Below are positions 1 through 5,005 of a stretch of DNA of 5,005 nt, in pieces; positions within the stretch are counted from its first letter, which is position 1; every line of letters starts with the position of its first letter. Origin of the DNA: an uncultured Eggerthella sp. (GTDB taxonomy: Bacteria; Actinomycetota; Coriobacteriia; Coriobacteriales; Eggerthellaceae). The notes beneath the pieces are model-generated. The model was given only the letters and a program-made list of their open reading frames with translations. It ran no database searches and was not told where the DNA came from. Location of the stretch: contig URVA01000105.1 in assembly GCA_900551155.1 (NCBI GenBank), positions 1 to 5,005 on the forward strand. Direction: 5' to 3'. A program made the position numbers and the translations under genes.

Positions 1-557
1 CTGGTGCTTCTAACACAGGTGTTGAACTAAATGCGGGCATGCAGCGCTTGAATGGTGAACAGGCTCTTGCTTTTGCGCGTGAACGCTACGGCTACAACGA
101 AGGCGACTTCCAACGCGCAGAAAACCAACGCATCCTCGTGCAGGCATTAGCGGATACCATTTTGTCTCTTCCTCCAACCGATTTACCAGGTGCAGTACAG
201 TCGCTCGCGAATTGTATTTCTACTGACTATTCCTTAAATGAGCTCATCGAATTAGCCCAAACTTTCCAGAGCGCTGAACACTATTACTTCTATTCGGCTA
301 TGGTTCCCTCAACTACGAAGACCATAGATGGCGTGTCATACACCATTACCCTTGAGGACGAATGGGCTGACATGATGCAGATGGTGGATACAGGCCAAGA
401 TCCAAGCAAGGCAAACGTTCTAACAAAGGACACTCAAGTGGTTGAGTCTGGGGACGCATCTGGATCTGAAACCAGCTCCGAGGCAAATGCGGAAACAAGC
501 TCTGGAACAGCTTCGGAGTCAGGCGGTTCTGGCAGCGCGGAATCAACCGTGAACTAA
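1..557 (+). CDS. LCP (LytR-CpsA-Psr) family cell-wall polymer ligase, C-terminal part
   Basis: This gene is truncated at its 5' end by the window. The first complete codon is at base 3 and the stop is TAA at 555-557, giving 184 visible residues. LCP proteins are membrane-anchored extracellular enzymes that move a polymer from its undecaprenyl lipid carrier to peptidoglycan. Visible residues 16-43 carry the typical end of the catalytic domain: LNGEQALAFARER (R26, R28), then GDFQR (D35, R38) and NQR. In the family, arginines and acidic residues of this stretch contact the pyrophosphate lipid and metal. The second Arg of the common DxxRxxRQ motif reads Asn here. A short globular part follows, and the last 45 or so residues are low-complexity acidic Ser/Gly/Glu/Thr, a probable flexible tail outside the membrane. 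Its place ahead of capsule export and regulation genes suggests it anchors this locus's polysaccharide. The family call is firm; the exact polymer is inferred. Confidence 0.9.
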   Translation, partial: GASNTGVELNAGMQRLNGEQALAFARERYGYNEGDFQRAENQRILVQALADTILSLPPTDLPGAVQSLANCISTDYSLNELIELAQTFQSAEHYYFYSAMVPSTTKTIDGVSYTITLEDEWADMMQMVDTGQDPSKANVLTKDTQVVESGDASGSETSSEANAETSSGTASESGGSGSAESTVN

Positions 558-604
558 TTAAAAACAAAACGGAAAACAGTAGAAAAGATAGTAATAGGGG
601 AAAT

Positions 605-609
605 AAGGA
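605..609 (+). promoter_or_regulatory. Shine-Dalgarno site of the Wzz-like gene
   Basis: AAGGA lies 9 nt before the ATG at 619 and supports that start. The whole 61-nt gap after the LCP stop is very rich in A and purines. It shows no terminator hairpin and no convincing promoter, so the LCP gene and the following genes are probably co-transcribed. Confidence 0.6.
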
Positions 610-618
610 ATTTGATCT

Positions 619-1278
619 ATGACCTTACTTGAGTTACTTCAAATTATCCGAAAGCATTTAAAACTTTGTATTGCATTGCCAATTATTTTTGCGTTAGCAA
701 CAGCGGTATTTAGTTTTGTTGCATTGGCTAATACATATACTGCTAGTGTTTCTATGTACGTGTTGGCAAACTCCTCAGAAACGCAGGCAAACACTACGCT
801 TTCAACTGATCTTTCTGCATCTCAGATGCTTACGAACGACGTATCGGAGCTTATTAAGAGTGAACGTGTGCTAAATCAAACAGCTAATCAGCTTGGTATG
901 ACCGAACAGGAGTTGGAAAAGTACGATGTTGAGGTAACTAGTTCCACTACCACGCGTCTTATCACCATTGAAGTAACGGGTGATACTCCCAATTCTGCTG
1001 CAGCTATCGCAAATGGTCTTGCGAATACCACCAATACGGTAGCGCAAGAAATTATGGATATTGAAGCGGTAAATGTAATTGATCAGGCTGCAACTCCCGA
1101 TGAGCCATCAGGACCTCCACGCACTATGTATGTAGTGGTGGCGTTCTTGGCGGGTATTTTTGTAGCTGTGGCCATCGTGGTTGTTATGGATATGGTTAAC
1201 ACCCGTATTCGCAAACCTGAAGAAATTGAAAAGCTGCTGGAAATTCCTGTTATTGGCAAGATTCCAACCATTAAATAA
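619..1278 (+). CDS. Wzz/CpsC-like chain-length determinant and BY-kinase adaptor
   Basis: This 219-residue protein has the layout of Gram-positive polysaccharide co-polymerases (CpsC, CapA, YveK). A short cytoplasmic N-terminus (TLLELLQIIRKH) leads into transmembrane segment 1 at about 16-36. An extracellular region follows at about 38-168. A proline-containing stretch at 160-167 (PDEPSGPP) sits just before transmembrane segment 2 at about 170-190. The cytoplasmic tail RIRKPEEIEKLLEIPVIGKIP (194-216) is the conserved end that in relatives contacts and activates the partner kinase. In the family this protein governs polymer length and export and switches on the tyrosine kinase, which is encoded next, 15 bp downstream. 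The extracellular part is rich in Thr, Ser and Asn. Length is typical of the family (about 200-250 residues). The family and topology are confident; the role in this organism is inferred from family and context. Confidence 0.92.
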   Translation: MTLLELLQIIRKHLKLCIALPIIFALATAVFSFVALANTYTASVSMYVLANSSETQANTTLSTDLSASQMLTNDVSELIKSERVLNQTANQLGMTEQELEKYDVEVTSSTTTRLITIEVTGDTPNSAAAIANGLANTTNTVAQEIMDIEAVNVIDQAATPDEPSGPPRTMYVVVAFLAGIFVAVAIVVVMDMVNTRIRKPEEIEKLLEIPVIGKIPTIK

Positions 1279-1288
1279 AAGGAGGTGA
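1278..1288 (+). promoter_or_regulatory. Strong Shine-Dalgarno site that fixes the BY-kinase start
   Basis: AAAGGAGGTGA matches the complement of the 16S rRNA 3' end and overlaps the stop codon of the upstream gene. AGGAGG ends 8 nt before the ATG at 1294. A GTG at 1285, also in frame, lies inside this site and so is not a credible start. The ATG at 1294 is therefore chosen. Confidence 0.85.
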
Positions 1289-1293
1289 CGCAT

Positions 1294-2292
1294 ATGGCTA
1301 AAAAGAAAAAGGCAGCATCTAACACGCTTGAAGTTCAAAATGCGGCAAAAACCATGTTGGCAAATATTCGCTTTGCGTCAGTTGATAATCCTATGCAAAG
1401 CATTGTACTTACCGGTGCAGTTCCTAACGAAGGCAAGACTGCTACTACTATTGAACTGGCAAAAGCTATTGCAAGTGCGGGTAATAGTGTGTTGTTGGTA
1501 GAGGCGGACATGCGTCGCCGAAGCGCAGCAGCAGCCCTAGGAGTACATGCCGCACACGGTGCTTATGCGGTAATGTCTCGCGCGATAAGTTTGCAAGAAG
1601 CGGTAATTTCTACAGGAACTCCCAACTTTTATTTCCTGGATACAGAACCTAATATTCCTAATCCTGCAGACTTGCTTACTTCACGTGCATACGCGAAATT
1701 AGTAGACGATGCATGCAATACTTACGATTATGTTTTGTTTGATACACCACCAGTAGGCACTTTTGTAGATGCTGCTATTCTTTCTCGTTTAGTAGATGGC
1801 ACTATTTTGGTAGTGAAAGTTGGTGGCGCTAAGCGTGACGAAATACTAACTGCCTACGACCAGTTGCAGAAGGCGGAAGCTCATATTATTGGTGCTTGTG
1901 CAACTTTCTGCGAAGGTACTGGCTCTGAGTATTATTACGCTTACTACAACAAGGATAACCAGCGCATAGATCCAGAAAAAGAAGCTCGACGTGCACGCAA
2001 GAAGGGTGCTGCGGGCAATACGGGATCTGTTTCAGCGCCTGTTGCACCTGCTATTCCTCGTGGTGCACGTCGGCAGGCACCTGCGGGGCAACCTGGACGT
2101 GCTCAAATGGCTCAGCAGCAGGCAGCTAAGCAATCGCAAGGGCAGCGTGCTGTTCAGCAGCAAGCTACGGTTAACCCTGTTTCCAATAGTCAATCTTGGA
2201 AGAAATCTGCAGTACAAGCAGGCGTTCAACAGGCACGTCGTTCTAATACGCCACGCATTGACAGAAGCCAGCAAGGAAAGCATCACTCATAG
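1294..2292 (+). CDS. CpsD/CapB-like bacterial tyrosine kinase (BY-kinase) with a long basic Gln-rich tail
   Basis: This 332-residue cytoplasmic P-loop ATPase belongs to the CpsD/CapB family, which autophosphorylates C-terminal tyrosines and controls polysaccharide polymerisation and export with its membrane adaptor. Walker A is GAVPNEGKT (41-49). Walker A' is VLLVEADMR (66-74), where the usual first Asp of DxDxR is Glu. Walker B is YVLFDTPPV (146-154). The tyrosine cluster YYYAYY is at 213-218. Near the N-terminus, NAAKTMLANIRF (16-27) aligns with the family's EAYRTLRTNIQF-like segment, but the oligomerisation motif ExxRxxR reads NxxKxxL. Relatives normally end at the tyrosine cluster, at about 230 residues. 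Here about 114 further residues follow, with no tyrosine, many Lys/Arg, about 19 Gln, and Ala/Pro-rich low complexity. The start at 1294 is set by a strong ribosome binding site. The neighbours (adaptor before, phosphatase after) fit a phosphorylation cycle. The family is certain; whether kinase activity is intact is not. Confidence 0.92.
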   Translation: MAKKKKAASNTLEVQNAAKTMLANIRFASVDNPMQSIVLTGAVPNEGKTATTIELAKAIASAGNSVLLVEADMRRRSAAAALGVHAAHGAYAVMSRAISLQEAVISTGTPNFYFLDTEPNIPNPADLLTSRAYAKLVDDACNTYDYVLFDTPPVGTFVDAAILSRLVDGTILVVKVGGAKRDEILTAYDQLQKAEAHIIGACATFCEGTGSEYYYAYYNKDNQRIDPEKEARRARKKGAAGNTGSVSAPVAPAIPRGARRQAPAGQPGRAQMAQQQAAKQSQGQRAVQQQATVNPVSNSQSWKKSAVQAGVQQARRSNTPRIDRSQQGKHHS

Positions 2293-2304
2293 GTGACCTG
2301 AATC

Positions 2305-2958
2305 ATGCGCGATATTCATTGTCATATATTGCCTGGTGTAGACGATGGGTCTCATTCCATGGATGAATCCCTAGAAATGGTGCAAGCTGCCATGCGTGCA
2401 GGGGTTACTTCGTTTGTATGTACGCCTCATTGTCGCGATCCGTGGTTTGACTACGAAGCTATGTGGGACGCATTTCATGCACTACAGGTGGAAGTTTCCA
2501 AAATTCGTATGGCCCCCAAAATGACCATGGGCTTTGAGGTGAACTACAAAAAGCTTATGGAATTAGGTATGGATTGGGCTGATTACCTTGGCTTTGAAAC
2601 AGGGGAATTCTTGCTTGAACTGCCAACACGTAGCTTGCCGCCTGATTGGGAACGCATTGTATTCCAGCTTCAGGGTAAGGGCTATACCGTAATTATTGCA
2701 CATCCAGAGCGCTATAAGCCTGTTCAGGAAAACTTAGATATTGTTCGTCAGTTCATTGGGGCTGGCTGCAAAATACAGGTTTCGTCGGATTTTATGGGTG
2801 AAGGATCGTTCAGTCCTGTAAAGAAAACCGCTAAGAAATTGTTCGAGGAGGGATTAGTTAACTTTATTGCAAGCGATGCTCATGGGCCACTGGCATATGA
2901 GCTGTTATGGCGCGCACGCAAAGAATTCTTTGCTAAGGGCGCACATGCCCGAATGTAG
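2305..2958 (+). CDS. PHP-type protein-tyrosine phosphatase, CpsB/CapC/YwqE-like
   Basis: This 217-residue cytoplasmic metal-dependent phosphatase has the PHP (polymerase and histidinol phosphatase) fold. In the family it removes phosphate from the tyrosine cluster of the BY-kinase and so resets the capsule-export cycle. The metal-binding set is complete: DIHCHILPGVDDG (H5, H7, D14), TPH (H42), GFEVN (E78), LLELP (E105), AHPER (H133, with R136), and SDAHG (D191, H193). The protein is somewhat shorter than typical CpsB proteins (about 240-255 residues), but no motif is lost. The start is ATG at 2305 with AGGTGA at 2291-2296, which overlaps the upstream stop codon, and 8 nt spacing; translation is probably coupled to the kinase gene. 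It is the last gene before the long non-coding stretch. The assignment is firm from motifs and context; manganese dependence is family knowledge. Confidence 0.93.
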   Translation: MRDIHCHILPGVDDGSHSMDESLEMVQAAMRAGVTSFVCTPHCRDPWFDYEAMWDAFHALQVEVSKIRMAPKMTMGFEVNYKKLMELGMDWADYLGFETGEFLLELPTRSLPPDWERIVFQLQGKGYTVIIAHPERYKPVQENLDIVRQFIGAGCKIQVSSDFMGEGSFSPVKKTAKKLFEEGLVNFIASDAHGPLAYELLWRARKEFFAKGAHARM

Positions 2959-3201
2959 ATAAATAACGGCTTGGTTATCTGAGTCGCTCGCTAATTGAGG
3001 CATGAACGGGTTCAAATGTTAAGGATTCCAAGGAGCTGTTTAACAGGCTAAACACTAAATCTACAGGCTGGAGATATTTGGTGCATGAATAGCATTGTTT
3101 GTTCCAAAAGTGTTTAACCGTATCTGCCGAAGGACTTAAATAGGTAGCGCTGTTGCATATTAGAAGTTCAACAGGTAGGCAATGAAGCTTAACAACTAAC
3201 G

Positions 3202-3284
3202 AAACTGTTTGTATATAAGCCACGGGCGTAAGCATCGGGGCAAGAAAGCTTATAGTTCGCGGCTTATATACAAGCTGTTTTTTT
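3202..3284 (+). terminator. Long hairpin followed by seven T: likely intrinsic terminator
   Basis: TTGTATATAAGCC (3209-3221) and GGCTTATATACAA (3261-3273) are perfect 13-nt inverted repeats. The stem extends outward to 3202 and 3280 with one mismatch and one G-T pair, and inward by two pairs (3223-3224 with 3258-3259) after one mismatch. Within the loop, GTAAGC (3228-3233) and GCTTAT (3248-3253) can pair as a further stem. Seven T at 3278-3284 follow directly, and the last three pairs of the stem use the first of these T. The T run lies only on the + strand side, so it would stop + strand transcription. The lower stem is AT-rich, weaker than a textbook terminator. It may end the upstream operon or act as an attenuator in the loaP leader. 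Confidence 0.75.
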
Positions 3285-3330
3285 GAAGTAAGGCTTGATT
3301 AGGTGGGCTTAGAGCATTTCTAGGGTGCCT

Positions 3331-3380
3331 GCCAAACATATCTTTGAATGCGCTAAATCGTCGCTGGGTGCGCGTTTGGT
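3331..3380 (+). repeat. Possible RNA stem between the terminator and loaP
   Basis: GCCAAAC (3331-3337) can pair with GTTTGGT (3374-3380), giving six Watson-Crick pairs and one G-T pair around a 36-nt loop. Inside the loop, GCGC at 3350-3353 can pair with GCGC at 3370-3373. No T run follows, so this is not a terminator. It could be part of a folded leader RNA or chance; no folding energy was computed. Confidence 0.3.
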
Positions 3381-3484
3381 TAGCAGCTAAGAGTTTTAAA
3401 TGTTCGTGTATACAAGGGAAGGTTTCCTATGGCGAAGCCATACCTTTATCCATCTAACAAAGTTATTGCACTTAAGTTATGCGG

Positions 3485-3503
3485 CACCTACCTGCAGGAG
3501 GTG
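3485..3503 (+). promoter_or_regulatory. Hairpin that hides the loaP ribosome binding site
   Basis: CACCT (3485-3489) pairs with AGGTG (3499-3503), and after a bulged A at 3490, CC (3491-3492) pairs with GG (3497-3498) around the loop TGCA. This puts nearly all of the AGGAGG core in a stem. It would lower translation initiation at the ATG at 3510 unless the stem is opened, for example by a ribosome coming from upstream or by a bound protein. The pairing is seen directly; the effect on translation is inferred. Confidence 0.5.
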
Positions 3504-3507
3504 ATCC
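3496..3507 (+). promoter_or_regulatory. Extended Shine-Dalgarno site that fixes the LoaP start
   Basis: AGGAGGTGATCC is an unbroken 12-nt complement to the conserved 3' end of 16S rRNA. AGGAGG ends 8 nt before the ATG at 3510, the same spacing as at the kinase gene. It singles out 3510 as the main start over the in-frame ATG at 3429. Confidence 0.85.
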
Positions 3508-3509
3508 GT

Positions 3510-4022
3510 ATGTGGTATGTCATTCAAGTAGTTGGAGGGCAAGAACATGCGGTAATCCACCAAATAAAAAAACTGGTAGATAGCGGCACTTTTAGTTCTT
3601 GCTTTGTTCCGCAGTATGAAATAAAGAAACGCTATTCAGGCGTATGGAAATACGTTAAAGAAATTCTGTTTCCAGGATATGTATTTGTTGATACCAAAAC
3701 CCCTGAAGTATTCAGAAAAGAGCTAAACAAAGTAAGTCGCATGACTAGGTTGCTCCACGATGGAAACGAACAATTTATTCCTTTAGCTGATGAGGAAAAA
3801 ACGTTAATTAGCGCGTTCATTGGTGATAATGATCACGTCATGAAAATGTCTGAAGGCATCATCGAAGGTGATGAAATCATCATTCTAAAAGGCCCTTTAA
3901 TGAATCATATGGGCTTAGTTAAAAAGATAGATAGGCATAAACGGCTGGCTTATTTGGAATTGCATATGTGCGGTCGTCCGATAACCATTAAAGCTGGTCT
4001 AGAGATTATTAAAAAGCATTAG
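3510..4022 (+). CDS. loaP: LoaP, NusG-family processive transcription antiterminator
   Basis: This 170-residue protein is a specialised paralogue of the elongation factor NusG. LoaP proteins bind RNA polymerase, recognise an RNA hairpin in the leader of a target operon, and let polymerase pass internal terminators in long polysaccharide or antibiotic clusters. The NGN domain spans about 1-105, starting MWYVIQV and containing EILFPGYVFV (51-60). The KOW domain spans about 115-168, with EGDEIIILKGPL (119-130), GLVKKIDRHKRLAYLEL (135-151) and GLEII (163-167). The IDRHKR segment and the short N-terminus are the pattern I associate with LoaP rather than housekeeping NusG or RfaH. The start at 3510 is chosen because of the very strong ribosome binding site and because the family begins MWYV. 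An in-frame ATG at 3429 would add 27 residues that match nothing I know. It directly precedes the sugar transferase gene, so the downstream EPS genes are the likely target; the RNA element it would recognise is not identified. Confidence 0.88.
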   Translation: MWYVIQVVGGQEHAVIHQIKKLVDSGTFSSCFVPQYEIKKRYSGVWKYVKEILFPGYVFVDTKTPEVFRKELNKVSRMTRLLHDGNEQFIPLADEEKTLISAFIGDNDHVMKMSEGIIEGDEIIILKGPLMNHMGLVKKIDRHKRLAYLELHMCGRPITIKAGLEIIKKH

Positions 4023-4025
4023 AAG

Positions 4026-4820
4026 TTGACCGAAAACTCTGAAGAATTGAATAGTGGAACAACAGTGGTAGCAGCATCAGCAACTATTTCTGACAATGCT
4101 GCTATTAATATTGATGGTCCTATTGAGTATCGCGACGTGGTAATTGATGGTCGCATGGCTAAATATGCCTATGCGTGTTCATGTGAGCGAGCAGACGGAC
4201 GCTTGGTGTACCGATTCTTTAAGCGTTTGTTTGATATTGTTTTTTCTGCGCTAGTAATTGCTGTTTTATTAATCCCTTCTTTATTGCTGTGTGTGGCAAT
4301 TCGTATTGAGAGTCCAGGATCTCCTATCTATATACAGCACAGGGTAGGACGTATTGGTAAACATGGCGAAGTTATTACGTTCCCCATGCTGAAGTTCAGA
4401 AGCATGTATAAAGACGCTGATGAACGCTTAGTTGAACTGAAAGACTTAAATGAGGCAGATGGACCTCTTTTTAAAATGAAGGACGATCCTCGCGTTACCA
4501 AAATCGGTGGGTTTATTCGTAAGCACTCTCTAGATGAACTACCTCAATTTATAAATTGCTTTTTAGGGCAACTATCTACGGTAGGCCCGCGTCCAGGACT
4601 TCCTAATGAAGTTTTGGAATACGACAAACGCGCTATGCAACGCCTTGCGGTAAAGCCTGGTATTACGGGGTATTGGCAAGTACGTGGTAGAAGTGACCTT
4701 ACTTTTGATGAAATGATTGATCTCGATCTTCTTTATATAAAAGAGCGTTCCTTTAGAAACGATATTTGGTTAATTGCTAAGACCGTCAAGGTAGTTATTG
4801 GTGGCGGCGGGGCGTACTGA
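4026..4820 (+). CDS. Undecaprenyl-phosphate sugar-1-phosphate transferase (monotopic phosphoglycosyl transferase)
   Basis: This is the bacterial sugar transferase family enzyme that starts lipid-linked polysaccharide synthesis. It moves a sugar-1-phosphate from a UDP-sugar to undecaprenyl phosphate at the inner face of the membrane. At 264 residues it is the short form: one hydrophobic membrane-entering helix (about 67-91) after basic residues RFFKR, and no multi-helix N-terminal region. Catalytic-domain marks are FPMLKFRSM (119-127), DPRVTKIGGFIRKHSLDELPQ (154-174) with the catalytic Asp-Glu pair D170-E171, VGPRPGLP (186-193), and KPGITGYWQVRGRSDLTFDE (210-229). The C-terminus is GGGGAY. The start is uncertain. 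TTG at 4026 lies 3 nt after the LoaP stop, in the same frame, and fits coupled translation, but its Shine-Dalgarno sequence is poor. In-frame alternatives are TTG 4047, GTG 4065, GTG 4137 and ATG 4155 (residue 44). All lie before the membrane helix, so function is unaffected. Which sugar it uses cannot be read. Confidence 0.92.
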   Translation: MTENSEELNSGTTVVAASATISDNAAINIDGPIEYRDVVIDGRMAKYAYACSCERADGRLVYRFFKRLFDIVFSALVIAVLLIPSLLLCVAIRIESPGSPIYIQHRVGRIGKHGEVITFPMLKFRSMYKDADERLVELKDLNEADGPLFKMKDDPRVTKIGGFIRKHSLDELPQFINCFLGQLSTVGPRPGLPNEVLEYDKRAMQRLAVKPGITGYWQVRGRSDLTFDEMIDLDLLYIKERSFRNDIWLIAKTVKVVIGGGGAY

Positions 4821-5005
4821 TGCTGAATCAAAAGCTAATGTTTCCTAATCGCTATCCCATTCTGAATACGTATGTAAATGCCCTTTCTATGGAAGAGACT
4901 ATTGCATGTGTAGAGCAAATTATTGCCAGCAAAATTCCCACACAGCATGTAGTAATTAATGCTTCAAAAGTAAACCTTATGAATGAAGACCCTAAGCTAA
5001 GAGAG
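4820..5005 (+). CDS. GT26 (WecG/TagA/CpsF) glycosyltransferase, N-terminal part
   Basis: The ATG at 4820-4822 overlaps the TGA of the sugar transferase by one base (TGATG), typical of translational coupling. The frame stays open for 62 codons to the end of the window. The visible protein fits the N-terminus of GT26 enzymes. After a short lead comes PILNTYVNALSMEETIACVE (14-33), like the family's start of the form I-L-G-V-x-V-(D/N)-x-(L/V)-(T/S)-M-(E/D)-E. Then follows QHVVINASKVNLMNEDPKLR (42-61), like the family's (H/Q)VV-x-N-A-x-(K/E)-(V/L)-(V/N)-x(4)-DP-x-LR. GT26 members (WecG, TagA) add the second sugar, often ManNAc or ManNAcA, to an undecaprenyl-diphospho-sugar. That matches its place right after the enzyme that makes this acceptor. 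The catalytic core lies beyond the window, so the donor sugar is unknown. Confidence 0.82.
   Translation, partial: MLNQKLMFPNRYPILNTYVNALSMEETIACVEQIIASKIPTQHVVINASKVNLMNEDPKLRE

Larger units (their letters stand above)
2959..3509 (+). other. Structured non-coding stretch before loaP
   Basis: About 550 bp lie between the phosphatase stop and the chosen loaP start. I see no supportable gene here. The short + strand frames are a few codons long and lack good ribosome binding sites, and an 86-codon frame on the - strand has no family features. The stretch holds, in order, a weak 6-bp stem (TGTTTA 3037-3042 with TAAACA 3049-3054), a long hairpin followed by seven T (3202-3284), a possible second stem (3331-3337 with 3374-3380), and a hairpin over the loaP ribosome binding site (3485-3503). 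I found no convincing -35/-10 pair with proper spacing, so where transcription of loaP starts is unknown. The length and folding suit a regulated 5' leader, a small RNA ending at the terminator, or a simple boundary between two operons. I cannot tell these apart from sequence alone. Confidence 0.6.

Noticed and set aside
346..567. 73-codon open frame on the - strand opposite the LCP tail
   Set aside because: Shadow of the low-complexity Ser/Gly/Glu coding sequence; no ribosome binding site or family features.
1285..1293. GTG start 9 bases upstream for the BY-kinase
   Set aside because: The GTG is part of the Shine-Dalgarno sequence itself; ATG 1294 has ideal spacing.
1991..2296. 101-codon + strand frame overlapping the kinase tail
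   Set aside because: Out-of-frame shadow of the Gln/Arg-rich tail; the composition is explained by the frame shift and no family is recognisable.
2957..2980. AGATAA/TTATCT inverted repeat just after the phosphatase stop, considered as a terminator
   Set aside because: Only six AT-rich pairs and no T run after it, so it is unlikely to stop transcription.
2975..3235. 86-codon open frame on the - strand in the non-coding stretch
   Set aside because: No ribosome binding site before its ATG, no recognisable domain or motif, opposite strand to every gene here, and its start lies inside the terminator hairpin.
3395..3414. TTTAAA (3395-3400) and TATACA (3409-3414) as -10 boxes for a loaP promoter
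   Set aside because: No -35-like hexamer lies 16-18 bp upstream of either; the nearest TTTGGT/TTGGTT is wrongly spaced.
3429..3509. N-terminal extension of LoaP as the annotated start
   Set aside because: The 27 extra residues match nothing in the family, and ATG 3510 has a 12-nt perfect Shine-Dalgarno match; kept only as a regulatory hypothesis.

Overview
The window looks like the front part of a Gram-positive-type extracellular or capsular polysaccharide (EPS/CPS) locus, with all recognisable genes on the + strand. The tyrosine-kinase pair is split into a separate membrane protein and a cytoplasmic kinase, and it is joined by a PHP-type phosphatase and an LCP ligase. That arrangement belongs to Firmicutes and Actinobacteria. 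The AT-leaning composition and details of the kinase and the LCP protein suggest a low-to-moderate-GC actinobacterium of the Coriobacteriia kind, but this taxon guess is inference and only weakly held.

Layout. Bases 1-557 hold the C-terminal part of an LCP (LytR-CpsA-Psr) protein with an acidic Ser/Gly/Glu tail. Bases 619-1278 encode a Wzz/CpsC-like membrane adaptor, 1294-2292 a CpsD-like BY-kinase with an unusually long basic Gln-rich tail, and 2305-2958 a CpsB/YwqE-like PHP phosphatase. These three genes are tightly spaced with good ribosome binding sites, and the LCP gene is 61 bp upstream with no terminator between. A gap of about 550 bp follows (2959-3509). It holds a long hairpin followed by seven T (3202-3284), a second possible hairpin (3331-3380), and a hairpin that buries the ribosome binding site of the next gene (3485-3503). 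Bases 3510-4022 encode LoaP, a specialised NusG paralogue that acts as a processive antiterminator. It is followed almost without a gap by a membrane sugar-1-phosphate transferase (4026-4820) and, overlapping by one base, the start of a GT26 (WecG/TagA/CpsF) glycosyltransferase that runs off the window end.

How the genes would work together. The phosphoglycosyl transferase loads the first sugar phosphate onto undecaprenyl phosphate and the GT26 enzyme probably adds the second sugar. The adaptor, kinase and phosphatase set chain length and export through a tyrosine phosphorylation cycle. The LCP protein attaches the finished polymer to the cell wall. LoaP would let RNA polymerase read through terminators in the long biosynthetic operon. 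The parts most worth a second look are the structured non-coding stretch before loaP, the in-frame upstream start that could feed through the hidden ribosome binding site, and the divergent BY-kinase.
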